A stretch of DNA of 29,268 bases, taken from contig JBDQEV010000013.1 of NCBI GenBank assembly GCA_040266255.1, positions 1 through 29,268 of the forward strand, written 5' to 3'. The notes under the pieces are model-generated. The model was given only the letters and a program-made list of their open reading frames with translations. It did no database searches and had not been told where the DNA came from. Shown here piece by piece: positions 1 to 8,184 of the stretch. Origin of the DNA: Comchoanobacter sp040266255 (GTDB taxonomy: Bacteria > Pseudomonadota > Gammaproteobacteria > Comchoanobacterales > Comchoanobacteraceae). Position 1 is the first letter of the stretch. Every line of letters starts with the position of its first letter. Both the position numbers and the translations under genes were made by a program.

Positions 1-216
1 CTGTTAAATGCAGGTGTAGATCAATTTTTTTTTATCAATACATTAAATATCATTTACTTGATATTTTCGACTTTTGTATCTGCTGATACAGCAGATCAAA
101 TAATAGAGCTAGGTGTACAAGCATTTTTACTCATCAGGTTGATTAAAGCACACAGTATTTTAATGTTAACAAGGAGTAGAAGACAGCACATCATGCAAAC
201 TGATTCTTCTACTTAA
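1..216 (+). CDS. C-terminal end of an unidentified protein (cut by window edge)
   Basis: Reading frame 1 is open from the first base to a TAA at 214-216, giving 71 residues with no start inside the window. The piece is rich in Ile, Leu and Phe (for example INTLNIIYLIFSTFVSADTA) and ends in a basic, polar tail (LTRSRRQHIMQTDSST). The hydrophobic stretch could be membrane-associated or a buried helical region. A good terminator-like hairpin begins 8 bases after the stop, which supports a real gene end here. I do not recognise the family. An open frame of this length could occasionally arise by chance, so confidence is moderate. Confidence 0.5.
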   Translation: MLNAGVDQFFFINTLNIIYLIFSTFVSADTADQIIELGVQAFLLIRLIKAHSILMLTRSRRQHIMQTDSST

Positions 217-223
217 ACATAGT

Positions 224-253
224 GAGAATATTCATTGTGAATATATCTCTTTT
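224..253 (+). terminator. Rho-independent terminator of the left-edge gene
   Basis: Left arm GAGAATATTCA (224-234), loop TTG, right arm TGAATAT plus a bulged A plus TCTC (238-249), then TTTTCTT. The stem is 11 pairs with one bulge and is directly followed by a T-run. It lies just after the stop at 216 and would also separate this gene from the minus-strand remnant ending at 255. Confidence 0.6.
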
Positions 254-254
254 C

Positions 255-709
255 TTATTCAATTACGATTGCTGAGCTTTGAGAATTCCCCCCTTGAAGT
301 GTGTTTCCACTTGCTTGTTCATCAGTATGATAATGATTAATGATCTTTTCTAACTGAGTCGATACAAGTTCTTTGGATCCTTTGCACTTTGAGATATTCG
401 TCACTAAGTTTTCTACATTACAGTAAGACTTGATTTCTAATAATTTGCTCACATGTGCCGAAAGTAACTCTATAATATGGTGCCCGCCAGTAAAGTAAGT
501 CATTCTAATAATTTGGCGCACCGATAGGTGCTATCAAAAAATTGACTTAGATTTGGGAAGTGGGTTGCTAACGATTGTAAATTTTTAGAGGTCCCAGTTT
601 TTGTGATCAGTCTCATTATTTCATTAGGCTTAAATCCCATAGTCAGTAGCTGACTACCATGTGATTGTAAAGCTTGTAACTTAACTTCTGCTTCTATTTG
701 TTGAAATGA
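255..709 (-). pseudogene. Decayed TALE-like repeat protein (about three repeats)
   Basis: Two minus-strand frames join into one repeat array. Frame A (709 down to about 531) encodes GFKPNEIMRLITKTGTSKNL and continues to a Leu-rich end. Frame B (530 down to 255) encodes a second unit starting LSVRQIIRMTYFTGGHHI and a third starting CNVENLVTNISKCKGSKEL. Each unit is about 33 residues with the TALE/Bat-type pattern: hydrophobic residue 2, I/L-V/I near 7-8, a two-residue variable position, G-G or G-T, and Leu pairs in a second helix. The variable pairs read K-T, F-T and K-C. The array is broken by a TAG at 710-712 and by a frameshift near 528-535, with TGA and TAG in the receiving frame. A 24-residue tail rich in Ser, Gly, Gln and Asn ends the reading frame. 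Established TALE-like families include Xanthomonas TALEs, Burkholderia Bats and marine MOrTLs. The family call is by pattern recognition and was not searched. The intact parent would have been a DNA-binding protein. Confidence 0.6.
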
Positions 710-790
710 CTAGAAAACTTTGTTTGTCAAAATGTGCGAGGGCAGGTGAGAGCGTGAAGCTATGGCTAACAGATATTGCTTTGTAAATGC

Positions 791-1450
791 TTAACTATGG
801 GCTTTGCATTTTGTTTTACTCAGTTGCATCAGTATGTATGCGACTTTTTGTAAATAATCTGGTGCATGTGGATACTTGTTTTCTGTATGGAACTTGGTTG
901 TGATACAGTCTAACCCAACGCTTGATCCAGGATAAGCGACAACAGGGAAGCCTTTTTTAGCCATCGTTGCAAAGAACGCCAGTTCTTCTAAAATAAACAG
1001 TTTGTATCCTGCTCTCAGCTCTTGAGTAGGTTGCTCGTTTCCTCTTTGAGCAAAGTTTTGTACTGTTTGATTCAAGGCATCATTAAAATGTTCAGTGGTA
1101 TGGCAGTAGTCAAATATTTGTCGGTACTGTTCTTTATATTCTTCAGTTGAAATAATGCTACTCCAGGTCGTTACTTCAAACTGGGGTGTATCTAATAAAT
1201 GAGATAATGGTTCAATATTCTGAGTGATATATTTTTTTTCATATTCTAGTGCAAGTTGCAGTCGAACACTTTCTGTTGCAGCTTTATTGCTGATGTAGCA
1301 ATGTCGGTAGAGATGACCTGGAGTGACTAACTTAATTTTGTTACATGAGTTGAGAAGAAACTCAATAATTGCTTTGAGTCGACGCCCATAAAAGTTAGGA
1401 TTGGCAAAGCTAGTGAGAAGCATAATATTTAGACTTGATAAATTCTCCAT
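791..1450 (-). CDS. tRNA-dependent cyclodipeptide synthase (XYP-type)
   Basis: CDPSs use two aminoacyl-tRNAs to form a cyclic dipeptide by a ping-pong mechanism through an acyl-enzyme on a conserved Ser. Here the first beta strand plus motif reads NIMLLTSFANPNFYG, so Ser14 is the likely nucleophile (AlbC Ser37). LRAG (145-148) followed by E155 matches the LRAG...E182 block of AlbC. Tyr173-Pro174 (VVAYPGSS) matches the Tyr-Pro pair of the XYP subfamily, known from Rickettsiella and Fluoribacter. Length is 219 residues from this ATG, and 237 if translation starts at a CTG at 1502-1504, which has AGGAG six bases upstream; the ATG has no clear ribosome site. The extra 18 residues (KRYKIKAATHKNPYYD) would fit the usual CDPS N-terminus. 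No tailoring enzyme such as a cyclodipeptide oxidase, P450 or methyltransferase is adjacent. The product cannot be read from sequence. It lies downstream of the response regulator gene on the same strand and may be cotranscribed with it. Confidence 0.85.
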   Translation of the reverse strand: MENLSSLNIMLLTSFANPNFYGRRLKAIIEFLLNSCNKIKLVTPGHLYRHCYISNKAATESVRLQLALEYEKKYITQNIEPLSHLLDTPQFEVTTWSSIISTEEYKEQYRQIFDYCHTTEHFNDALNQTVQNFAQRGNEQPTQELRAGYKLFILEELAFFATMAKKGFPVVAYPGSSVGLDCITTKFHTENKYPHAPDYLQKVAYILMQLSKTKCKAHS

Positions 1451-1579
1451 ATCATAGTAAGGATTCTTATGCGTTGCAGCTTTGATTTTATAGCGTTTGG
1501 CCAGTTTTTACTCCTGAATGCATCAGTTATTAATTTAATATTAACATACAACTATATACTAGTAAACGCCCGTGTTTAT

Positions 1580-2263
1580 CTATTGTATTTGGTCAATAAA
1601 TCCATTTCTGATTGCTAGATGCATAAGTGCTATATCATTGCTGATGTCTAACTTGCTATATATACAGTCTTTTATATGATTGGTTTCTTTTATGCTGATC
1701 CCGAATGCTTGACTGATTTGCTCAACAGGAGAGCCGAATATAATCTCTTTACAGATTTTTAGCTCACGATCATTGAGTTGATTGAAAATAAGATCTCTGC
1801 CTAAATTTAAATTACTTCGAATTTTATCAGACACTGCATTACAGACATAAGTGCTACCATTATGTACTGTTTTGATTGCTTCACACATCTCTTGATAGCT
1901 AACGCCTTTTGTTAAGTAGCCTTTGGCACCATGATGGACGATTTCTGAGGGATGTGATTCATTATTGTATGCAGATAGTGCTAGTACTTTGGTGCTAGGG
2001 TTGAACAGCGTAATGCGCTTTGTTGCTTCGATGCCGCCAAATCCAGGCATTTTTATGTCCATTAGCACAATATCAAGATCCTGTTGCTCTAAAATATGAA
2101 GAGCTTCTTCACCACTACTGGCTAAAGCTACAACCTTGATCTCACCATTTCTTTCTAGAAGGCTGTTTAAACCCTCTCTAACTATAGCGTCATCATCAAC
2201 AATCATAATTTTGATATAGTCAATGCTATCTTGAATTAGTTCAGTAGACTTTATTTCATTCAT
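1580..2263 (-). CDS. GacA/LetA/UvrY-type response regulator (NarL/FixJ family)
   Basis: A two-domain regulator of 227 residues. The receiver domain (about 17-133) has the acidic pair D24-D25 in IVDDDAIVREG, the phosphoacceptor D69 in IVLMDIKMPGFGGIEATKRI, S97 as the switch Ser/Thr and K119 in GAKGYLTKG. The C-terminal LuxR-type helix-turn-helix (about 161-223) reads LNDREL...ISQAFGISIKETNHIKDCIYSKL. The MDIKMPGxGGIEAT and GYLTKG wording is typical of GacA, UvrY and LetA, which work with BarA/GacS/LetS kinases and act through CsrA-binding small RNAs; in Legionella LetA drives the switch to the transmissive phase. The N-terminus is about 15 residues longer than GacA, but the start is supported by GGAG six bases before the ATG. 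No partner kinase is in the window. Confidence 0.88.
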   Translation of the reverse strand: MNEIKSTELIQDSIDYIKIMIVDDDAIVREGLNSLLERNGEIKVVALASSGEEALHILEQQDLDIVLMDIKMPGFGGIEATKRITLFNPSTKVLALSAYNNESHPSEIVHHGAKGYLTKGVSYQEMCEAIKTVHNGSTYVCNAVSDKIRSNLNLGRDLIFNQLNDRELKICKEIIFGSPVEQISQAFGISIKETNHIKDCIYSKLDISNDIALMHLAIRNGFIDQIQ

Positions 2264-2317
2264 ATTACACTCCGTTTACATAAGTGCTTTGTATGCAGTC
2301 GAAGTATCTTGTCAGAT

Positions 2318-4957
2318 TTAATTGCTATATAAAATAGATGCGCCAATAGTGTTTTGGTTATACTGACCCTCAAGAGATATATTTGGTCTGAGTTTTAGGC
2401 TAAGAGAAATCATATTTGGATTAAGGTCATTAAGCTGGTGTCTGATGCTAACCCAAAGTCTATCAGATACTTTTTTGGTTAAAACAAGTTCAGACTCATT
2501 CGCTTTATTTTCACTCGGATTAGCGGATTTCTGGAGTGAGATATCTACATTAAATGCAGCTCCAATATTATTAATTAGATTGAGTGCACCAATAGCATGG
2601 TTTGAGCGGCTGATTCCACTGATGTACTCAATCAAAAATAAGTTTTCATTCCCAGGGGGGAGTACTTTACTGCTACTCAATAGATGTAAAAGAATATCAA
2701 GTTGGGGCTGCATAATTGGTTTTGATCCTATGTCTATATTAGGGTCACGAATCTCACCACTAATATTGATATATGCTTGGTTTTGACTGCTTTGCTTGTT
2801 TTGATTGATGAAGGTGAGATTTTGTTGTGTCTCTAATGTGATATTTCCTTTTAACCAGGGTTGAGAGTTGAAGCTAAGGTTGAGTTGGTTAAGTTTGATT
2901 TGCCGATTTAAGATATTGAGTGCTGGATCGTTGATCTGAATAGTTCCAGTGACTTTGTCATTGCTGCCTGTGGTTGTATGACTGGTTAGGTTGATATTTG
3001 CTTTACCAATAAAGCCTAGAAAGTCAATATCACAGGAGTCAGTGTTGATGCTAACATTGGTTTTTGTTTTCTGCGGAGTATTGAGGGGTTGTTGTGTGCG
3101 TTTTACAATCATGTCGTTGGGTAAAACTTCATATTTATTAATTTGGTCAGGATAGAAGCTAAATTTTCTTGGCTGGAGTTGAATGTCCATTTTATGCTGG
3201 CCTTGATTAAGAAAAATATCTACTTTTGATTGGATATGGTTTTTATCATAATTAAATTGCAGGTCGGAGGACTGAATGTGTAATCTATTTTCAGATGTAT
3301 CAATCTCAATTTCTCCTTGAGGAGAAGTTAACTTGCCTGTAACAAATGTCTTGTCTTGCAAAAATTCACAATGGATATGTCCATCAGTCACGCTATAGTT
3401 TAGTGGGAAGAGGAAGGTAGGTGCAAGATTAGAAACGTAGGCTGAAATGTCGTTAGCAATGAGTTGTCCAGAAATAGATTCCACAATAGATTGCTGCCCT
3501 GTTAATTGAAGATCAAGATCAAGATTAGCATTTTCGATATCAATATTAGTATCAATATTAATTAATCCGCTAGAGCTGATGCTCAGTGGTAAGTTTACGG
3601 TGTGTAAGTTTATAGACCAGCTCTGGTCATGTAATGCAAGATCGCCATTGAGTTTAATTTCGCTATCATTGCATCGTAGATTAAATTGTTCAAGAGAAAG
3701 CCTGTTCTCAGTGATATTGATCGTGGGCTCGTCGCTAGAGAGCCAGACTCCAAGTGATGTTCGTATATTAGTTTTCTTCAATATGAGCGAGATTGCTTCA
3801 GGTGTGAACGATGCTCTTGCTTCTGTAGATTGTATTTTACCATAGGCCTTAAAGAGTACATTGAAATGGGTAATATCATCAGTATTTGCAGATGTGATTG
3901 CAACGTCTTCAATAGCTAGTCCAGGCGAATATATCTGACCAATTGTTGCCTTGAAGGGCGTTGAGCTCGATGGGATATAGCTGATATCTATTTCTTCAAG
4001 TGCTCCAACTGCTAAAGATATCCTGTCCGATTTGCCAGTGAGGTACAGATTATCTTGGTGAGACTGTAAGCCTCTAAAGCTTAGTGTACCTGATGCGAGA
4101 GGAGTAAACCGTTTGAGCTCAACAATTTTCCCCGTGACTAATAAGTCCTTAGAAGGTGAAGTATATACTTTGAGATTCAATTCTGGCAAATTAATGTCTG
4201 CATTATAGATGTTATTGGCAGTATCTAAGTTTGCTTGAATAGATGATTCTGAGGGTGCATGGCTATAGGCAAATGAGACTATCCAGTTTCTTTTAGAAAG
4301 AGCTCCACTAAGATCGATTGCGAGTTTGTGTTCATTGCGCTCTTCCTGAAGTTGGATATAAATCGCTTTGGTGAAGGGGTGGTAAGAGCCTATGGTTTGA
4401 TTTTTGTATATCACAACCCATGCGTTATCTGTCAAGGCAGCTTTACAGTCTAATTCATCTTCACCAAACTTTGCAGAGATGTCATAGGTATCTTTTCCTG
4501 TATGCTGAGCGGTTGCGATAAACTCTGTATCATCTATCATGAAGGATAGGTCGATATCCCTCTGATTAGAGAGTGATAGGTTTGAGATTCTAATGGGACG
4601 AAGATACTTAAATGTGGCTTCCGCCTCATTAATTTTAAGTTGCTTAATCGTAATAGCCGGGGTCCAGCTTGAAGAACTTTCTTTTAATTCTGAAACATTA
4701 AAATTTTCGATACTAATGTGTTCAATGGTAGAGTGAAGTAAGGAGAGACCATTTAATCGAAACCCCTCAATCTTGAAGTTTGAAGAATAAATGCTAGAAG
4801 CTGAAAAACTCTGACTCCAAAGGCTGCCTTGAAATTCAGTAGTTTGAATATTTAGAATTGGAAATAAGGTATGTTCTAGAACGGCTGCTGTTTTTGCTAT
4901 AAACAAAAATAGTGTACTTAAAATCAGCAATGCAAAAGAATAAGTGGTACGTGTCAT
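2318..4957 (-). CDS. tamB: Translocation and assembly module inner-membrane subunit TamB
   Basis: This 879-residue protein has one N-terminal membrane anchor (about 5-27, SFALLILSTLFLFIAKTAAV) followed by a long beta-rich periplasmic region of alternating polar and hydrophobic residues, as in the AsmA/TamB superfamily. The end (VSDRLWVSIRHQLND... to ...GASILYSN) fits the C-terminal TamB (DUF490) domain that meets TamA. TamB bridges the inner and outer membranes and works in outer-membrane protein assembly and in moving phospholipid to the outer membrane. The identity rests mainly on its position: the tamA stop TAA is separated from this ATG by a single base, so the two are translationally coupled. 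It is clearly shorter than the E. coli protein (1259 residues), as is common in reduced genomes. The protein is unusually rich in Asn, Ser and Ile. Confidence 0.85.
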   Translation of the reverse strand: MTRTTYSFALLILSTLFLFIAKTAAVLEHTLFPILNIQTTEFQGSLWSQSFSASSIYSSNFKIEGFRLNGLSLLHSTIEHISIENFNVSELKESSSSWTPAITIKQLKINEAEATFKYLRPIRISNLSLSNQRDIDLSFMIDDTEFIATAQHTGKDTYDISAKFGEDELDCKAALTDNAWVVIYKNQTIGSYHPFTKAIYIQLQEERNEHKLAIDLSGALSKRNWIVSFAYSHAPSESSIQANLDTANNIYNADINLPELNLKVYTSPSKDLLVTGKIVELKRFTPLASGTLSFRGLQSHQDNLYLTGKSDRISLAVGALEEIDISYIPSSSTPFKATIGQIYSPGLAIEDVAITSANTDDITHFNVLFKAYGKIQSTEARASFTPEAISLILKKTNIRTSLGVWLSSDEPTINITENRLSLEQFNLRCNDSEIKLNGDLALHDQSWSINLHTVNLPLSISSSGLINIDTNIDIENANLDLDLQLTGQQSIVESISGQLIANDISAYVSNLAPTFLFPLNYSVTDGHIHCEFLQDKTFVTGKLTSPQGEIEIDTSENRLHIQSSDLQFNYDKNHIQSKVDIFLNQGQHKMDIQLQPRKFSFYPDQINKYEVLPNDMIVKRTQQPLNTPQKTKTNVSINTDSCDIDFLGFIGKANINLTSHTTTGSNDKVTGTIQINDPALNILNRQIKLNQLNLSFNSQPWLKGNITLETQQNLTFINQNKQSSQNQAYINISGEIRDPNIDIGSKPIMQPQLDILLHLLSSSKVLPPGNENLFLIEYISGISRSNHAIGALNLINNIGAAFNVDISLQKSANPSENKANESELVLTKKVSDRLWVSIRHQLNDLNPNMISLSLKLRPNISLEGQYNQNTIGASILYSN

Positions 4958-4958
4958 A

Positions 4959-6644
4959 TTAGACCTCGGGATCTATACTAAATAAAAAGGTCATTTGCCC
5001 ATCTTGTGAAACTGGCTTGCCTAAAGATATGTTAAATCGGCTATATGGCGTTTCATATGCAGCAGCTATTCCAACAGTAGTAATCTGTTCATTGTTCTCA
5101 GGTGTTAGGCAGTAGCCAGTATCAATAAACCCTCCAAATAGTATCTGGTTTATACGGTACATTGCTGTATTCCTAATTAAGAAGAACTCACTTCCTTGGT
5201 TAAACTTGTGGTTCTCAACGCCACGTAAAGACTCTGGCCCTCCTAGTGTAAATTGCATGGACAGAGGAAGCTGATCAAATTGGTCAGTCTGAATATTTCC
5301 TATACTCATTTCACTGGCAAATAGAAAGCTAGGTAGGTTAAAAACATTTTTTGCATTTGCACTGAGTTTTAAGAAGGAGATTTCAGAATAGACTTCTTGC
5401 ATACTACCCATTGCTTTTGCTTTTGCCTTTAAGTAGCCGTTTGCATAGCGATAATGATACTTTAATTTTAATTTAGGGTAAAAAAGTTTAGTTAAGTATT
5501 TATCAGGATTGTCATCAATGTTTGGATTATTGATTGATGAGGTTTCGATGAGATAATGTAATGATGGGATAATAGAAACTTGCTTGAAGTGCTTAAATGC
5601 CTGCAGACTTAGCATGAAATACTTGCCTGCATCTTCTGATTGCTGTAAAAACTGGCGTACTGTAGCTGAAATGGTGTAAAAATCAGTGAGCGATGATTGA
5701 GAAGGGATGAGCCAATCACTAGATATTTGACTATCTTGGTTAGCGTAATTAATGCTATTAATTATTCTGCCACCACAGTCCATGATATTATTGATAATGA
5801 GGCTTGCCATAAAGTTAGGTTCAAATGCAGATTCTTTCTCAGAACTAGATGAGATCAATCCAAAGCCAACACTATATTCCACTGGGTCAGGTAAGCTGTA
5901 GGAAAAATCAACATCTATTGTATTGGGGCTTTGTGATCGAGGGGTCGATTTTATTTTATAGTCTTTAAATGTGCCATAGTTTGCAAAATTGCTGTGTGTT
6001 TCTTGAAGTTTCTGGTAACTGTAAGTATCACCTGCTTCAAATGTTAAATATTTGTTGACACATTTATTGTCATCTTGATTGCTGGTGGTGACATTTCCAA
6101 AGTAAAACTTTTGCCCCAATGTTACGCCCAGTTGCACATGATTGCTATCAATACTGGTTAAATCAATGACTGACTGTATTCTTTGTACATGATTGTCAGC
6201 ATAGCCTAAAGTTTGTAATGTATTCTCCATTTCTTCTTGGAGCGCTGCTAAGTTCTCAGTGGTAAATGGGATTTGAGTGAATGACTGAGCAGTCTTGTGT
6301 AATTGAGTAGTTACTTCTTGCGGTATTACTTCATCAGTGATGCTGAATTCAATTTTGTTGATATAAAGCTGCTCTCCAAGCTGTATGGAAATTTCTACAC
6401 TTGTATTGATTACAGAGACTTTTACGGATGGAGTAAAGTAGCCAAATGGCTTAATTGCTTCAATAGTTTCATGACGGATTTGTTCTAACTGCTGATAACT
6501 AGGAGTGAGGTCAGATTGCACTTTATGAGCTAGACGGTTGATAATATTATTAGAAATATGATTCGGCACGCCCAGTATCTCATAGCTTGCAGCTATGAAG
6601 GTGCTAAGGCATGCAATTAATATATGTAGAGATAATCTTTTCAT
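4959..6644 (-). CDS. tamA: Outer-membrane translocation and assembly module protein TamA
   Basis: An Omp85-family protein. A signal peptide MKRLSLHILIACLSTFIAAS is followed by POTRA-like modules (about residues 20-270, e.g. IKPFGYFTPSVKVSV, TLGYADNHV) and a C-terminal 16-strand barrel with the Omp85 loop-6 motif in LGGPESLRGVENH (the RG element). The barrel ends FLFSIDPEV, so the last strand is followed by a short acidic tail instead of ending in an aromatic residue. The reading frame can also open at a GTG at 6656, four codons upstream, but the ATG at 6644 begins directly with the signal peptide, so I prefer it. Neither has a strong ribosome site. It is divergent from the small gene at 6713 and coupled to tamB. 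Confidence 0.9.
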   Translation of the reverse strand: MKRLSLHILIACLSTFIAASYEILGVPNHISNNIINRLAHKVQSDLTPSYQQLEQIRHETIEAIKPFGYFTPSVKVSVINTSVEISIQLGEQLYINKIEFSITDEVIPQEVTTQLHKTAQSFTQIPFTTENLAALQEEMENTLQTLGYADNHVQRIQSVIDLTSIDSNHVQLGVTLGQKFYFGNVTTSNQDDNKCVNKYLTFEAGDTYSYQKLQETHSNFANYGTFKDYKIKSTPRSQSPNTIDVDFSYSLPDPVEYSVGFGLISSSSEKESAFEPNFMASLIINNIMDCGGRIINSINYANQDSQISSDWLIPSQSSLTDFYTISATVRQFLQQSEDAGKYFMLSLQAFKHFKQVSIIPSLHYLIETSSINNPNIDDNPDKYLTKLFYPKLKLKYHYRYANGYLKAKAKAMGSMQEVYSEISFLKLSANAKNVFNLPSFLFASEMSIGNIQTDQFDQLPLSMQFTLGGPESLRGVENHKFNQGSEFFLIRNTAMYRINQILFGGFIDTGYCLTPENNEQITTVGIAAAYETPYSRFNISLGKPVSQDGQMTFLFSIDPEV

Positions 6645-6712
6645 CACTTCTGTCACTTTATGTTATACTATATAAAAATTGGTATGATTCCCAGTGTATA
6701 TTAGGAAAAAGC

Positions 6713-6958
6713 ATGATGAATAAACGAGAAAACTATTTGAGCTTATTGGGGTTGGAAAATTACCAGGAAAAAAAGATTGAAACTAACTTGATGTGCCAGG
6801 ATATTTTAGCCTTTTGTCAGTCAGCCAATGTTGGATGTGAGGCGGGACATCATAGCCATTTAAAAGGAATTAAACTCATGATAAGTGTCAATGCTTGCAT
6901 GACCAGTGAGGAGAAAAAAGTGTTGTTTAAAGAGATTTTACATAGGAGGACGGCATGA
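6713..6958 (+). CDS. Small protein, possibly a DNA polymerase III psi (HolD)-like subunit
   Basis: An 81-residue protein starting MMNKRENYLSLLGLENYQ and ending KEILHRRTA. The ATG at 6713 has AGGA six bases upstream; a longer frame from 6611 has no ribosome site and overlaps tamA. Its stop overlaps the glyA start (ATGA), so it is translationally coupled to glyA. The opening R-x-x-Y-L-x-x-L-G-L-x-x-Y resembles the start of HolD (E. coli begins RRDW..QLGI..W), but the protein is much shorter than HolD and has no clear match through the middle, which is Cys- and His-rich (CQDILAFCQSANVGCEAGHH). Treat it as a hypothetical protein with a HolD-like N-terminus. Confidence 0.65.
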   Translation: MMNKRENYLSLLGLENYQEKKIETNLMCQDILAFCQSANVGCEAGHHSHLKGIKLMISVNACMTSEEKKVLFKEILHRRTA

Positions 6959-8184
6959 AGGATGCGATGAATGATCATAAAGTTATGGATTTAATATTGC
7001 AGGAAGAAAGACGTCAGCAAGAGCAGGTGATGTTGATTGCTTCAGAGAACTTTGCATCAAAAGATGTTCAAAGTGCGCAGGGGTCTGTTTTAACAAATAA
7101 GTATGCAGAGGGCTATCCTGGTCAAAGATACTATGGTGGATGTGAGGTAGTCGATAAAATTGAGAGCTTGGCAATTGATCGGCTTAAAAAGCTTTATGGT
7201 GCTGATTATGCTAATGTCCAACCTCATTCTGGAAGTGATGCGAATATGGCTGTACTACATGCTGTTCTTTCACCTGGTGACAAAATATTGGGAATGTCAT
7301 TAGACGCAGGAGGGCACTTGACACATGGGCATCGTGCATCAGTGACTGGGAAAATATTTCAAGCTGTTGGGTACGGCCTGAATGAAGAGGGTTTAATTGA
7401 TTATCAGCAAGTAGAGGCATTGGCACACGAGCATCAACCCAAGCTACTGATTGCTGGATTTTCTGCTTATTCTAAAGTAATTGACTGGGCGTTTTTTGCA
7501 CGAGTTGCTAAAGATGTTGGCGCTGTTTTTCTTGCAGATATGGCGCATGTTTCAGGTCTAGTTGCGGCAGGCCTATATCCATCACCTATACCACATGCTG
7601 ATATTGTGACATCCACAACTCATAAGACACTTAGGGGGCCAAGAGGCGGAATGATATTGGCTCAATCAGAAACTGAGCTGACTAAAAAGATTCAGAGAAG
7701 TGTGTTTCCAGGAATGCAAGGTGGGCCGATGATGCATACTATAGCGGCAAAAGCGGTTTGTTATCATGAAGCGTTGCAGCCCAGCTTTAAAACATATCAA
7801 TCTCAAGTATTGAAGAATGCTGTTGCAATGGCAAAAGGTTGGCAGGATCAGGGATTCGCAGTAATATCGGGTTTGCCTGATAATCACATGTTTTTGGTTT
7901 CATTGGTGGGCTCAAATTTAAATGGAGCAGAAGCACAAGAGCTACTGGAAAAGCTTGGAGTGGTATGTAATAAAAACAGTATCCCGCAAGACCCGCTGCC
8001 ACCTAAGCAAACATCAGGTTTGCGTATAGGCACTCCTGCAGTGACAACAAAGGGGATGGATGAAAGTCAGTCTTATGAGTTGGGAAAGCTTTGCGGACAA
8101 GTTTGTTCAAATCCAAGTCTAGAAAGCCAAAACCAGCTGAAGACTTTTGTTAAAAATTTCACAAAAGAAATGATGGAGGCTTAA
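6955..8184 (+). CDS. glyA: Serine hydroxymethyltransferase
   Basis: A PLP enzyme of the cytosol that converts serine and tetrahydrofolate to glycine and 5,10-methylene-THF, the main source of one-carbon units for thymidylate and purines. At 409 residues it is slightly shorter than the usual bacterial length of about 417. Visible signatures are IASENFAS near the N-terminus, TNKYAEGYPGQRYYGG (substrate loop), QPHSGSDAN, ADMAHVSGLVAAGLYPSP and TSTTHKTLRGPRGG with the PLP Lys at K224. The start ATG overlaps the stop of the upstream small gene and has AGGAGG five bases before it. The stop shares a base with the nrdR ATG (TAATG). The gene heads the classic glyA-nrdR-nusB order. Confidence 0.97.
   Translation: MKDAMNDHKVMDLILQEERRQQEQVMLIASENFASKDVQSAQGSVLTNKYAEGYPGQRYYGGCEVVDKIESLAIDRLKKLYGADYANVQPHSGSDANMAVLHAVLSPGDKILGMSLDAGGHLTHGHRASVTGKIFQAVGYGLNEEGLIDYQQVEALAHEHQPKLLIAGFSAYSKVIDWAFFARVAKDVGAVFLADMAHVSGLVAAGLYPSPIPHADIVTSTTHKTLRGPRGGMILAQSETELTKKIQRSVFPGMQGGPMMHTIAAKAVCYHEALQPSFKTYQSQVLKNAVAMAKGWQDQGFAVISGLPDNHMFLVSLVGSNLNGAEAQELLEKLGVVCNKNSIPQDPLPPKQTSGLRIGTPAVTTKGMDESQSYELGKLCGQVCSNPSLESQNQLKTFVKNFTKEMMEA

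Noticed and set aside
536..541. Homopolymer sequencing error as the full explanation for the broken TALE-like frame
   Set aside because: Adding or removing one T there still leaves TGA and TAG in the second frame, and a separate TAG lies upstream, so one homopolymer slip does not repair it.
2438..2541. Giant protein as a TolA homologue, because of its Ala/Glu/Lys helix (numbers are protein residues)
   Set aside because: TolA has its membrane helix at the N-terminus and no ATPase core; here the membrane helices are C-terminal, so only the helix composition is shared.
2445..2786. Plus-strand 113-codon frame inside tamB
   Set aside because: It lies wholly antisense to tamB, has no recognisable domain and no ribosome site; the tamB frame is supported by its partner tamA.
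7211..7426. Minus-strand frames inside glyA
   Set aside because: They are antisense to a fully recognisable SHMT sequence.
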